Source of the DNA: Streptomyces sp. Tue 6430
GTDB lineage: Bacteria > Actinomycetota > Actinomycetes > Streptomycetales > Streptomycetaceae
DNA: 64,000 bases
Direction: 5' to 3'
Assembly (NCBI GenBank): GCA_021568835.1
Contig: JAKGSH010000010.1
Span: 2,108,001-2,172,000 of the forward strand
This document shows positions 1 through 8,529 of this stretch, one piece after another; the first letter of the stretch is position 1, and each line of letters starts with the position of its first letter. The notes beneath the pieces were generated by a model. That model made no database searches, was not told the origin of the DNA, and saw only the letters and a program-made list of their open reading frames with translations. Position numbers and translations under genes: made by a program.

Positions 1-266
1 CCGCGGGCCACGACCGGGGCCTGCACGCCCAGCCGCGGGATGTCCACGCGCTGCGGCAGCGCGGCGGTCAGCGGCCGGGCGGCGGGCGGCAGCTCTGCGT
101 CGGCGGGCCGGCCCACCGCGGCCACGTCACCCGTGGCGGTGGCGGCGGCTCCGGGCCGCACCTCGGTCGCCTCGCGGCCCCACAGCCACAGGCCGAGCAG
201 CAGCAGCGCCCAGAGCAGACCGCCGAGGAGCCGCCCGGAGCCGCGTTCCCGTTCGGACACGGTCAT
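1..266 (-). CDS. class F sortase, N-terminal part (cut by window edge)
   Basis: The 88 visible residues start at ATG 266 with a short charged N-terminus, one membrane segment (LLGGLLWALLLLGLWLWG, about residues 13-30), an Ala/Pro linker and then PQRVDIPRLGVQAPVV. That last stretch is the typical opening of the sortase barrel in actinobacterial class F sortases. The catalytic Cys/Arg lie beyond the window. The start codon overlaps the stop of the upstream secreted protein (ATGA at 263-266), so the two are translationally coupled. Class F sortases are extracellular, membrane-anchored transpeptidases of uncertain substrate. The family call rests on the N-terminal pattern only. Confidence 0.7.
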   Translation of the reverse strand, partial: MTVSERERGSGRLLGGLLWALLLLGLWLWGREATEVRPGAAATATGDVAAVGRPADAELPPAARPLTAALPQRVDIPRLGVQAPVVAR

Positions 267-811
267 TCCGTCCCCCGGCGGCGGCGCCGGGCCCCGCGCA
301 GCACCACGGCGACAGCGGCGGCGCCGGCCAGGAGCAGACCGGTGAGCGTGTGGGCGAGGCCGGGCCCTTCCACGCGGGAGTCGGCGGCGGCGGCCAGGGG
401 CGCCGCGCCGCCACCGCCCGCCTGGACCGGTGCGACCGGGGACGCGGGGGCGGTCGGCCGGGCGGCGGCCGCCACGACCTCGATCGTGCCCTTGACCTCG
501 ACATCGGCGCAGACGATCGTCACGGGGTGGGAACCGGGGGCGAGCGAGGTGCGGATCCGGGTCGCGCCGGACAGCGGGCCGCCCGGGCCTCCCGGACCGA
601 CCAGGCGCGCGTCGGAGACGAACGCCCGGGACCGCGCGGTGGCCTTCTTCCCCGAGCACCCGGTGACCTCGAGGACGACCTCGTCGCCGGGGGCCGGGGT
701 CGACGGGGTCACCGAGACCCCGCCCGCCGGGTTCGTGGCGTACGCCGTCGGGGTGAGGGTCGCGGCGAGGGCCGCGACCCCCGCACAGAGCGTGATTCCC
801 AGTGGACCCAT
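263..811 (-). CDS. small secreted, membrane-anchored protein paired with the sortase
   Basis: This 182-residue protein starts at ATG 811, preceded by GGGAGG at good spacing. An upstream in-frame ATG at 895 has no such site. Residues 1-25 form a Sec signal peptide ending in AYA. The middle resembles an Ig-like bacterial surface domain (TPSTPAPGDEVVLEVTGC, then a second Cys in IVCADV), probably with one disulfide. The C-terminus has an Ala/Gly/Val membrane segment followed by RGARRRRR, the layout of a sortase-type anchor but with no LPXTG motif that I can see. The coupling to the class F sortase suggests it is a partner or substrate of that enzyme; this is inference. Confidence 0.75.
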   Translation of the reverse strand: MGPLGITLCAGVAALAATLTPTAYATNPAGGVSVTPSTPAPGDEVVLEVTGCSGKKATARSRAFVSDARLVGPGGPGGPLSGATRIRTSLAPGSHPVTIVCADVEVKGTIEVVAAAARPTAPASPVAPVQAGGGGAAPLAAAADSRVEGPGLAHTLTGLLLAGAAAVAVVLRGARRRRRGTE

Positions 812-848
812 CGTGAACCTCCCAGTACCTGGAGGCTCTCTCCGGAGC

Positions 849-877
849 CGGCGCCCCGCATCTCCAGCGGGGCGCCG
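849..877 (-). terminator. stem-loop after the HAD phosphatase gene
   Basis: Perfect 11-bp stem (CGGCGCCCCGC against GCGGGGCGCCG) with a 7-nt loop and no U-tract, located between the HAD gene stop and the start of the secreted protein gene on the same strand. Probable terminator or attenuating hairpin. Confidence 0.6.
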
Positions 878-914
878 CTGCTCCGTCCGGGTCACTTCCG
901 CCCGGTGACGGGTT

Positions 915-1694
915 TCAGATCCGGTCGACGAGGTCCGCGATCGAGTCGACCACCTTCGACGGGCGGTACGGGAAGCCGTCCACGTCCTCGGGCCGGGTCA
1001 GGCCGGTGAGCACCAGGAACGTCTGCATCCCGGCCTCCATGCCGGCCAGCACGTCGGTGTCCATGCGGTCGCCGATCATCGCGCTGGTCTCGGAGTGGGC
1101 GCCGATCGCGTTCAGGCCCGTGCGCATCATCAGCGGGTTGGGCTTGCCCGCGAAGTAGGGCTGCTTGCCGGTCGCCTTGGTGATCAGCGCGGCCACCGCG
1201 CCGGTCGCGGGCAGCGGGCCCTCGGTGGAGGGGCCGGTCTCGTCCGGGTTGGTGCAGATGAAGCGGGCGCCGTCGTTGATCAGCCGGACCGCCTTCGTCA
1301 TGGCCTCGAAGGAGTAGGTGCGGGTCTCGCCGAGGACGACGTAGTCCGGCTCGTGGTCGGTGAGGATGTAGCCGATGTCGTGCAGCGCCGTGGTCAGACC
1401 GGCCTCGCCGATGACGTACGCCGAACCGTCGGGCCGCTGGTCGTCCAGGAACTGGGCGGTGGCCAGGGCCGAGGTCCAGATGTTCTCGATCGGCACCTCC
1501 AGGCCCATGCGGCGCAGCCGGGCGTGCAGGTCGCGCGGGGTGTAGATCGAGTTGTTCGTCAGCACGAGGAAGGGCCGGCCCGACTCGCGCAGCTTCTTCA
1601 GGAAGGAGTCTGCGCCGGGGATCGGAACGCCCTCGTGGATGAGCACCCCGTCCATGTCGGTGAGCCACGACTCGATGGGCTTGCGGTCTGCCAT
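915..1694 (-). CDS. NagD-like HAD-IIA family phosphatase
   Basis: The 259-residue product carries all HAD motifs. Motif I is DMDGVL with nucleophile D13 and acid/base D15. Motif II is TNNS near residue 46. A Lys lies in the AGKPNP stretch near 170, and motif III GDRMDTD is near 206. The substrate-capping domain lies between motifs II and III, which defines the IIA (NagD/PGP) subclass. These cytosolic enzymes dephosphorylate small phosphorylated metabolites; the exact substrate cannot be read from sequence. The gene stands alone between a surface-protein gene and the sortase pair, with a hairpin just after its stop. Confidence 0.88.
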   Translation of the reverse strand: MADRKPIESWLTDMDGVLIHEGVPIPGADSFLKKLRESGRPFLVLTNNSIYTPRDLHARLRRMGLEVPIENIWTSALATAQFLDDQRPDGSAYVIGEAGLTTALHDIGYILTDHEPDYVVLGETRTYSFEAMTKAVRLINDGARFICTNPDETGPSTEGPLPATGAVAALITKATGKQPYFAGKPNPLMMRTGLNAIGAHSETSAMIGDRMDTDVLAGMEAGMQTFLVLTGLTRPEDVDGFPYRPSKVVDSIADLVDRI

Positions 1695-1864
1695 GTGGTG
1701 CGTCTCCTGGCGTGCGTACGGGCGGTGCGGGCGCCGGAACCACGGCGTACCGACGCCCCCAGCCTAGCCAGGACCGCGCGATCCGGACCCGGCCGATCAC
1801 CAGGCGGGCCGGGCGGCACCCCGGCGGGGTCCCGGCCGCACCCCGGCGCTCCCGCGGCGATCCC

Positions 1865-2786
1865 TCAGCGGCGCTTGCGGAGCATGACGAGGGTGGCGCC
1901 CGCGGCGAGGAGACCGGCGGTGACGGCGAGGACGCCGCCCGGTGAGGAGAGACCGGTGAGGGCCAGTTCCTGGGCCTCGTCGGCGAGGGAGGGCGGGGCG
2001 GAGGGTGAGGGGAGGGAGCGGAGGGCGAGGTGGAGGGAGAGGCGTCCGGGGAGGTGTCGGGGGTCGGGGCGGGGGTGGAAGCGGCGGAGGTCGAGCGGGG
2101 GTCGCGGTCGGAATCGCGGCCGGGGGCGGTGGCGGTGGCGCCCTCGGTCGCCGGTGCCGGCTCCGTCTCCCTGCCCGCGTCCGTGTCCGTGTCCGTGTCC
2201 GTGTCGATGGTGAATCGGTAGTCGTTCGACTGTCCGACCCATTCGCCGTCGTCGCCCTGGCGCTGGACGACCGCCGCGTTGGCCGTGACCTGGTTGGGCA
2301 CGGTGTCCGAGGTGAACGACAGGCGCAGCTTCACGGTGAGGGTCCGGCCCGGGGGGACGCTGAAGCCGGGAAGGGGGCGGGCCGCTCCGCGGGCTCCGCG
2401 GACCGCGTCGCGCCGGGGGTGTCCGCGAGCGGTCCGACGAGTTCGTCCTCGTCGGTCGTCTCGAAGCGGACGGGGCGCGGGTGGCCGCCGGCGTAGAACT
2501 CCAGGTGGGGCTGGGACGGCTTCAGGGCGTGCGCGGAGTCGACGAGGACGACGACCGGGTGCACACCGGTGCAGGTGCGGCGGGTGGTGTTGGTGAGGTC
2601 GATGTACCAGGTGCCGTGGCCGCCCCCGGCACGGTAGGAGCCGGGCCCGCCGTGGAGGCGGGTGGTGAGCGGGAACTCCCCCGCGTCCGCCCCGGCACAG
2701 CTCGGCCCGGCTTCCGCCGAAGCGGGCCGGGGCAGCAGAACGGCGGCTGCGGCGAGGCAGAGGGAGAGGGGTGTGCACAGTCGCAT
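1865..2786 (-). CDS. cell-surface protein with signal peptide and C-terminal anchor (reading frame broken twice)
   Basis: Three frames must be joined. Frame one starts at ATG 2786 (signal peptide, cleavage after ASA) and carries an immunoglobulin-like region (GTWYIDLTNTTRRTC, HLEFYAGG). Near 2365 the homologous reading continues in a second frame (GFSVPPGRTLTVKLRLSFTSD, IDTDTDTDTD, then a Ser/Pro/Thr-rich stalk). Near 2005 it passes to a third frame ending LALTGLSSPGG, a hydrophobic segment and RKRR. The end resembles a sortase anchor: a TG motif, a membrane span and a basic tail. The Asp-Thr run is encoded by a GTGTCC-type repeat at about 2180-2205. Function unknown. The shifts match the assembly-wide pattern of lost single bases in C/G runs. 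Confidence 0.6.
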
Positions 2787-2909
2787 GAACACGTGAGCCT
2801 GCCGCAGGGGGGTGCCGAACGGGGGCTGCCCCACCGTACGGCCGTGCGAATGCATTCGTTCGGCGGAGGGGCGGGGACGGAGGGACGGGACGGAGGGGGC
2901 GGGCTGCCC

Positions 2910-4258
2910 TCATACGTCCGTCCGCCCGAACACCGGCCCCAGGAGCAGGTGGGCGGCGCCCTCCGCCACCCCGGCCGGGCCGCCGGACCCGCCGGGCGCG
3001 AGTCGTACGGGTACGGCGAGGTCCGGGGAGCCCTCGCGGGCGGCGCGCGCGGCGAGGACCGCCGCGGCCCCGGCCACGAAGGGGTCCGGGGTGGCGGCGA
3101 TCGTGCGGCCGCCGAGGAGGATCTGGTCGATGTCGAGCAGGCCGGCGAGGTTCGCGGCGGCGGCGCCCAGCACCCGGGCCGCCTCCGCCACGTCACCCCG
3201 GCCGATGGCCGCCAGGCACAGCGCCTCGACGCAGCCGCGGTCGCCGCAGGAGCAGGGCGGCCCGTCCAGCTGGATGACCTGGTGGCCGAACTCCCCGGCG
3301 CCGGTGCGCGTCCCGCGGTGCACCCGGCCGCCGATGACCAGGCCGGCACCGAGTCCCGTACCGAGGTGGAGGTAGGCGAAGGAGCCGCGTTCGCCGGCGA
3401 CGGCGAGGCCGAGGGCGGCGGCGTTGGTGTCCTTGTCGACGACCACCGGCACGCCCAGCCGACGCGCCAGCGCGTCCCGCAGGGGGAAGCCGTCCCACTC
3501 CGGGAAGCCGGTGACGCGGTGCAGGACGCCGCGGGTGTGGTCGAGCGGACCGGGCAGGGCGACGCCGACACCGAGCAGCCTCGAGACCCGCCCGCGCACC
3601 GGCTCCCGTTCCCGCACAGGCCCAGGCCCAGGCCCAGGCTCCCGCACCGGCCCCTCCGCCTCCCCCACCGTCCGGCCGACGCCCCGTTCCACCGCCCCCA
3701 GCACCGCCTCCGCCCCGGCCCCAGGTCGAGCGGGCCCCGGTGCTCCCGGACCACGCTTCCGTCGAGGTCCGTGAGGACGATCCGCAGTTCGTCGCGGTCG
3801 AGGTGGACGCCGACCGCGTGGGCGGCCTCGGGCACCAGCCGCAGCACGGTGCGCGGCTTGCCGCCGGTGGAGGCGCGGCGGCCGGCCTCCGCCGCGAGGC
3901 CCTCCTCCCGCAGCCGGGCGGTGATCTTGCTGACGGCCTGCGGGGTGAGGCCGGTGCGCTCGGCGAGTTCGAGCCGGCTGATGCCGTCCGGTCCGGCCGT
4001 GCGCAGCAGGTCGAGCACGAGCGCGGCGTTGTGACTGCGCACGGCGAGGAGATTCGCGCCGACGGCGCCGCCCACCGCGCCACCCGCCGCGCCACCCGTG
4101 CCGTCCGCCCCACCCGGCCCGCTCGCGCCGCTCGGACGGGGCGGGCCGCCCACCCTTCTCAGGCCGCCCATGCCGCCCACGCCGCCCACCCCGCTCGGGC
4201 GGCTCGCGCCGATCGCGCCGCCCCAGCCGCCTGTCGTGCCGCCGTTCGTCCTGTCCAC
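2910..4258 (-). CDS. ROK family transcriptional repressor (frameshift near 3720)
   Basis: From GTG 4258 the protein has a Gly-rich leader, then a winged helix (SRLELAERTGLTPQAVSKITARL) that binds DNA, then the ROK sugar-kinase-like domain. The ROK signature CSCGDRGCVEAL supplies the structural zinc ligands, and DKDTNAAALG is the phosphate-loop region. Continuity breaks at about 3720: the text reads LDLGPG in one frame and GAEAVLGAVE in the next. Adding one G to the GGGG run there rejoins them. The gene is divergent from a Gfo/Idh/MocA dehydrogenase, with a palindromic operator between them, so it probably represses both and releases DNA on binding a sugar derivative. The true start may lie inside the low-complexity leader. 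Confidence 0.8.
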
Positions 4259-4282
4259 GCGCCCATTCTCCCCCGCGCTTGC

Positions 4283-4307
4283 ACTTTGGCAACAGCGTTG
4301 CGAAAGT
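4283..4307. promoter_or_regulatory. palindromic operator between the ROK and dehydrogenase genes
   Basis: Left arm ACTTTGGCAAC at 4283-4293, spacer AGC, right arm GTTGCGAAAGT at 4297-4307: an 11-bp dyad with a single mismatch. It sits 8 bp before the dehydrogenase ATG and 25 bp from the ROK start. The position and the dyad fit autoregulation plus control of the divergent gene; binding itself is inferred. Confidence 0.75.
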
Positions 4308-4314
4308 AGGCCGT

Positions 4315-5382
4315 ATGACTGGTACCCCCCTCCGCGTGGGCCTGATCGGCTACGGCCTGGCCGGCTCCGTCTTCCACGCCCCGCTGATCGCCGCCACCGA
4401 GGGCCTCGTCCTCGACACGGTGGTCACCTCGAACCCCGAGCGGCGGGAGCAGGCCCGCGCCGGGTTCCCGGACGTACGCGTCGCCGGCACCCCCGACGAG
4501 CTGTTCGCCCGCTCCGCAGACCTGGACCTGGTCGTCGTCGCGTCCCCGAACAGGACGCACGTGCCGCTCGCCAGGACCGCCCTCGAGGCGGGCCTCGCGG
4601 TCGTCGTCGACAAGCCGGTCGCCGGTACCGCCGCCGAGGCGCGGGAGCTGGCCGGCCTGGCCGAGCAGCGCGGACTGCTCCTCTCCGTCTTCCAGAACCG
4701 CCGCTGGGACAACGACTTCCTCACCCTGCGCGCCCTCCTCGCCGAGGGCGCGCTGGGCGACGTGTGGCGCTTCGAGTCCCGGTTCGAGCGGTGGCGGCCG
4801 CGGCCGAAGGGCGGCTGGCGGGAGTCCGGCGACCCGGCGGAGATCGGAGGTCTGCTGTACGACCTCGGCAGCCATGTCGTCGACCAGGCGCTGGTCCTCT
4901 TCGGCCCGGTCACGCGGGTCTACGCCGAGGCGGTCGTCCGCCGCGCCGGCGCGGAGACCGACGACGACACGTTCCTCGCGCTCACCCACGCGAACGGCGT
5001 CCGCTCCCACCTCTACGCCTCCGCGACGACCGCCCAGCTCGGCCCGCGGTTCCGGGTGCTGGGCTCGGAGGCCGGCTACGTGAAGTACGGCCTGGACCCG
5101 CAGGAGGCGGCGCTGCGCGACGGCGGGCGGCCCGGCGCCGGCTGGGGCGAGGAGCCCGAGGAGCTGTGGGGACGCATCGGCTCCGGCGAGTCGCCGGTGA
5201 CCGGCGGCGGAGGGACCGTCCGGACCCTGCCCGGCGACTACCCGGCCTACTACGCTGCGGTGGCGAAGGCACTGACCGACGGCGGCCCCAACCCGGTGAC
5301 CGCCGCGGAGGCGGCCGCCGCGCTCGACGTCCTGGAGGCGGCCCGCCGTTCGGCACGAGACGGAGTGGCGGTGTCGCTGTGA
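4315..5382 (+). CDS. Gfo/Idh/MocA family NAD(P)-dependent oxidoreductase
   Basis: The 355-residue enzyme starts at ATG 4315. The N-terminal Rossmann fold shows GLIGYGLAGS (dinucleotide loop). VVDKPVAGT is the conserved Lys-Pro motif of the family near residue 102, and the GLLYDLGSHVVDQAL segment holds the catalytic His near 185. The C-terminal half is the mixed alpha/beta substrate domain. Members oxidise sugars, inositols or related polyols. Transcription starts just after the shared operator with the ROK repressor, so expression is probably induced by the sugar that the repressor senses. Its stop overlaps the next gene's GTG (GTGA), indicating a two-gene operon. Confidence 0.9.
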   Translation: MTGTPLRVGLIGYGLAGSVFHAPLIAATEGLVLDTVVTSNPERREQARAGFPDVRVAGTPDELFARSADLDLVVVASPNRTHVPLARTALEAGLAVVVDKPVAGTAAEARELAGLAEQRGLLLSVFQNRRWDNDFLTLRALLAEGALGDVWRFESRFERWRPRPKGGWRESGDPAEIGGLLYDLGSHVVDQALVLFGPVTRVYAEAVVRRAGAETDDDTFLALTHANGVRSHLYASATTAQLGPRFRVLGSEAGYVKYGLDPQEAALRDGGRPGAGWGEEPEELWGRIGSGESPVTGGGGTVRTLPGDYPAYYAAVAKALTDGGPNPVTAAEAAAALDVLEAARRSARDGVAVSL

Positions 5383-5889
5383 CCCACGAGATCACCCCAG
5401 GTTCACCCCGGAGATCGCTCCCACCCTGGAGGAGTTGCAGGCGCAGGAACGCCGCCTGGTGTTCCGGCGGTTCACCTTCGACGACGCCTGGGCGCTCGGC
5501 TCGCTGCTGGTGGAACTGGCCCGCGAACGGCAGGCCCCGGTGGCCGTCGACATCCACCGCGCCGGCCAGCAGCTCTTCCACGCGGCCCTGCCCGGCTCGG
5601 CCCCGACAACGACGCCTGGATCGCGCGCAAGCGCCGGGTGGTGGAGCGCTACGGCGCCTCGTCCTACCTGGTGGGCTCGCGCCACCGCGCGAAGGGCACG
5701 ACGTTCGAGGAGTCCTCGCGCCTGGACCCCGACACGTACGCGGCCCACGGCGGCTCCTTCCCGATCACCGTCGAGGGCGTCGGAGTGGTCGGCGCGGTGA
5801 CAGTCTCGGGCCTGCCGCAGCTGGAGGACCACCGGTTCGTGGTCGAGGCCCTGGAACAGTTCCTGGAGAAGGACCCGGACCCGCGCTGA
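5379..5889 (+). CDS. UPF0303 family protein (two single-base frameshifts)
   Basis: Starting at GTG 5379, the text reads VTHEITP, then FTPEIAPTLEELQAQERRLVF in another frame (shift near 5397). It runs to HAALPGSAP and continues as DNDAWIARKRRVVERYGASSYLVG after a second shift near 5605. Restoring one C at ACCCC(C)AGG and one at GCCCC(C)GAC gives a continuous protein of about 170 residues. Family hallmarks are the PVAVDI-x-GQQLFH-ALPG segment and the KGTTFEES and HGGSFPI motifs. UPF0303/HbpS-like folds are thought to handle heme or small ligands, but no activity can be assigned. It is co-translated with the preceding dehydrogenase. Confidence 0.8.
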
Positions 5890-5907
5890 GACGCGCCACG
5901 GGGACGC

Positions 5908-5936
5908 GGGGCGGAGCCGGTGCACGGCTCCGTCCC
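5908..5936. terminator. bidirectional terminator hairpin
   Basis: CGGAGCCG (5912-5919) pairs perfectly with CGGCTCCG (5925-5932), and flanking GGGG/CCCC extends the stem past a one-base bulge. It lies between the convergent UPF0303 and FAH-family genes. Confidence 0.65.
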
Positions 5937-5946
5937 CGGCGGAGCG

Positions 5947-6804
5947 TCACGCGTCCTTGAACTCCTGCCGCTGCCGCCCCAGGCCCTCGATCTCCAGCTC
6001 GACCACGTCCCCCGCCCGCAGGTACGGCTTCGGCTCGAGCCGGCCGAAGGCGACCCCGGCCGGCGTCCCCGTGTTGATGACGTCACCGGGGTACAGCACC
6101 ATGAACTGGCTGACGTAGCGGACGACTTCGCCGACGGGGAAGATCTGCTCGGCGGTCGTGCCGTCCTGCTTCAGCTCGCCGTTGACCCACAGCCGCAGCC
6201 CCAGCGCCTGGGGGTCGGGCACCTCGTCGGCCGTCACGAGCCACGGGCCGAGCGGGTTGAACGTCTCGCAGTTCTTCCCCTTGTCCCACGTGCCGCCCCG
6301 GTCCATCTGGAACTCCCGCTCGGAGACGTCGTGCGCGACGGCGTACCCGGCGACGTGCGCGAGCCCTTCCTCCGCCGACTCCAGGTAGCGGGCGGTGCGC
6401 CCGATGACGACCGCCAGCTCCACCTCCCAGTCGGTCCTCGTGGACCCGCGCGGCACGAGCACCGTGTCGTACGGCCCGACGACCGTGTCCGCCGCCTTGA
6501 AGAAGACGACAGGCTCGGCGGGCGCCGCGGACCCCGTCTCGCGGGCGTGGTCGTGGTAGTTCAGCCCGATGCACACGACCTTGCCGATCCGCCCGACCGG
6601 CGGGCCGACCCGCAGCCCGGTCGCGTCCAGCGCGGGCAGTTCCCCGGACTCGCCGGCGGCGCGGATCCGGCCGAGCGCGTCGACGTCGGCGAGCAGGGCG
6701 CCGTCGATGTCGTCCACCAGGCCCGCCAGGTCCCGCAGGGTCCCCCGGGCGTCGAGCAGCGCGGGACGCTCCGCGCCCGCCGTACCGACTCGCAGCAGCT
6801 TCAT
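5947..6804 (-). CDS. fumarylacetoacetate hydrolase (FAH) superfamily protein
   Basis: The 285-residue protein starts at ATG 6804. An N-terminal DUF2437-like segment (MKLLRVGTAGAERPALL) precedes the FAH domain. The domain has the GLNYHDHARETG loop with a catalytic His, EVELAVVIGR (metal-binding Glu residues, near 130), an AHDVSERE loop and the C-terminal GDVINTGTPAGV motif. Such enzymes hydrolyse or decarboxylate beta-diketo acids using Mg2+ in aromatic or sugar-acid catabolism (ureidoglycolate lyase-like and 2-hydroxyhepta-diene-dioate isomerase-like members exist). The substrate is not determinable here. It stands as a single gene. Confidence 0.88.
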   Translation of the reverse strand: MKLLRVGTAGAERPALLDARGTLRDLAGLVDDIDGALLADVDALGRIRAAGESGELPALDATGLRVGPPVGRIGKVVCIGLNYHDHARETGSAAPAEPVVFFKAADTVVGPYDTVLVPRGSTRTDWEVELAVVIGRTARYLESAEEGLAHVAGYAVAHDVSEREFQMDRGGTWDKGKNCETFNPLGPWLVTADEVPDPQALGLRLWVNGELKQDGTTAEQIFPVGEVVRYVSQFMVLYPGDVINTGTPAGVAFGRLEPKPYLRAGDVVELEIEGLGRQRQEFKDA

Positions 6805-6960
6805 GATCACAGTCTCCCTCGCTCGCGGGCGTCCGCCGACGGGTGCGACCGCCGGAGGACCGGTCGATCCTCCAAGCCGCGCGTCCACTCCGCAAGACCC
6901 GGTTCACGTACTGGACCGCCACCACGGCGCCGTCGCCACGGGGCCGTCACCACGGTCTCG

Positions 6961-7758
6961 TCACCGGTGGAGCAGCGCCCGCTCGGCCACGCTCCAGGCC
7001 GTGCTGGTGACGACGTACAGCGCGGCGGCCAGCGGTACGACGGCGACGGTGACGAGGGTGAAGAAGGACAGGAACGGCATCACCCGGGTGACCGCGCCCA
7101 GGCCGGGCACCTGCTCCCCGCCCGCCGTCGGGCTCACGGTCGCCGTGTTCACGGCCGTCGCGTTCATGGCTGCCGCGTTCATGGCCGCCGCGCGCCGGGC
7201 GAGGCGGTAGCCGGCAGTGGCGACGGCCGCGACGACGGCGAACAGCGCCAGGTAGACCAGCCCGGCCCCGCCGAACACCCCGCCGGCGGCGAGGGCGTCG
7301 GTCCAGCGGTCGCCGAGGGGCGCGTCGAGGAGCCGGTGGGTGAGCAGGCCGTTGGTCTCGCCGCCGATCGTGGAGTGCGAGAAGACGTAGTAGAGGAGGA
7401 GGAAGGCGGGCGCCTGGAGGAGGCCGGGCAGGCAGCCGGACAGCGGGGACACCTGCTCCCGGGCGTGCAGTTCCAGCACGGCCCGCTGAAGCTTCTCCGG
7501 GTCGCGGGCGTGCCTGCCGCGCAGTTCGGCGATCCGCGGCTGGAGCGCCGCCCGCGCCTTCTGGCCGCGGGCGGCGGCCCGTGACAGCGGGTGGACGAGC
7601 AGCCGTACGAGCGCGGTGAACAGGACGATCGCGGCGGCGGCCGCGGAGGCGTGGAAGAGGGGTTCGAGCAGGTCGGCGAGCCGCTCGACGAGGTGGACGA
7701 AGCCGGAGAAGAAGACAGCGGGGACAGAGGTGACAGAGGGGGCGGAGAAGACGGACAT
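6961..7758 (-). CDS. YidC/Oxa1-type membrane insertase paralogue
   Basis: The 265-residue protein starts at ATG 7758, after a GGAGGG site. It has an early hydrophobic segment, a second span (AAAAIVLFTALVRLLVHP) carrying the conserved hydrophilic-groove Arg, a cytoplasmic loop, then LLQAPAFLLLYYVFS and two further spans (LVYLALFAVVAAVATAGYRLARR, PFLSFFTLVTVAVVPLAAALY). This is the five-span core of YidC without a periplasmic domain. The loop at about residues 188-205 contains the repeat MNAAAMNATAVNTATV, encoded by tandem GTTCATGGC-type units. It is a secondary YidC copy rather than the rpmH-rnpA-linked one, and the DUF6412 gene lies just upstream on the same strand. Confidence 0.85.
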   Translation of the reverse strand: MSVFSAPSVTSVPAVFFSGFVHLVERLADLLEPLFHASAAAAAIVLFTALVRLLVHPLSRAAARGQKARAALQPRIAELRGRHARDPEKLQRAVLELHAREQVSPLSGCLPGLLQAPAFLLLYYVFSHSTIGGETNGLLTHRLLDAPLGDRWTDALAAGGVFGGAGLVYLALFAVVAAVATAGYRLARRAAAMNAAAMNATAVNTATVSPTAGGEQVPGLGAVTRVMPFLSFFTLVTVAVVPLAAALYVVTSTAWSVAERALLHR

Positions 7759-7885
7759 GAGTACGGGGCCCTCCGGGGGTCTCGTCGTGCCGGGACGTGG
7801 ATACGGCGGCATGACGGCCCGCGCGGGGGCACGCTGTGGTCAGCGGTGTGACCCGGGTGGTGACGTGGGTGGTGACCTGGGTGCC

Positions 7886-8221
7886 CTACGCGACGGCCGT
7901 CGGGAGGGCGTGTCCGGGCGCCCTGGGCCGGGGCCGTCCGGAGGCGTCGGGATCGCGCTGCGGCAGGAAGGCGGTACGGCGGTCACGGTCGCGGACGGCC
8001 GTCCGCACCCGGGTGCGCGGCACGGCGGGGGCGCAGCGCGCGGCGACGAGCGAGCAGAGCGCGAGGGCGGCCCCGGCGGCGGCGGTCGCGGCGAGGGCGA
8101 CGGTCGAGGAGAGGCTGCCCGCGTCGATCAGGCCGGCCAGGGCGAGCCCGAGGACGGTGAGGAGGAGGGCGACCGCGGGCCGGCGCCGCAGGAGAGGGGT
8201 GTCGAGCATGGCGCGGATCAC
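7886..8221 (-). CDS. DUF6412 small membrane protein
   Basis: 111 residues from GTG 8221, chosen because AGGAGGGG lies 6 bp before it; ATG 8209 is an alternative. Two hydrophobic spans (AVALLLTVLGLALAGLID and STVALAATAAAGAALALCSLVAA) are followed by a basic tail with RTAVRDRDRRTAFLPQRDPDA, the recognisable DUF6412 signature. No function is known. It precedes the YidC paralogue on the same strand with a 127-bp gap, and the pairing recurs in Streptomyces as far as I recall. Confidence 0.75.
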   Translation of the reverse strand: MIRAMLDTPLLRRRPAVALLLTVLGLALAGLIDAGSLSSTVALAATAAAGAALALCSLVAARCAPAVPRTRVRTAVRDRDRRTAFLPQRDPDASGRPRPRAPGHALPTAVA

Positions 8222-8529
8222 CGTGGCCCCTCCTGTTCGCGTCGCCGTTCGCGTCGCCGTCCTTGTTCGGTTATACCCGAACGGGCCGGGGCGTGGGACG
8301 GCGCCCGGTCGGTCAACCACCCGCGAGTGCGGGCCTGTTCGTCCCGTCGAACCTTCCTCCGCGGGTTTGAGAAAGGGCTGTCGGAACCCTCGACAACACC
8401 ACGCGCCGCCCTCGATGCTTCGTGACGCGCGTACGCACTCACGTCCCCGCACGAGCCACGGGTGACGGTGTCCGGTCGGGACGACCGACCCGTCCCCGGT
8501 CGAGCTCGGTCGAGCGAAGCGGAGAAGCA
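8222..8529. other. intergenic region between DUF6412 and the GH30 gene
   Basis: Divergent promoter region without coding signal. It contains a 12-bp tandem duplication (GTTCGCGTCGCC at 8235-8246 and 8247-8258). It also contains a 6-bp dyad GTTCGG-6-CCGAAC (8265-8270 / 8277-8282) enclosing a -10-like TATAAC on the minus strand, a possible operator for the DUF6412-YidC pair. Confidence 0.45.

Noticed and set aside
892-2913. 673-residue minus-strand frame spanning the HAD and surface-protein genes
   Set aside because: It links parts of different genes in shifted frames; only its middle section (about 2010-2365) is real coding.
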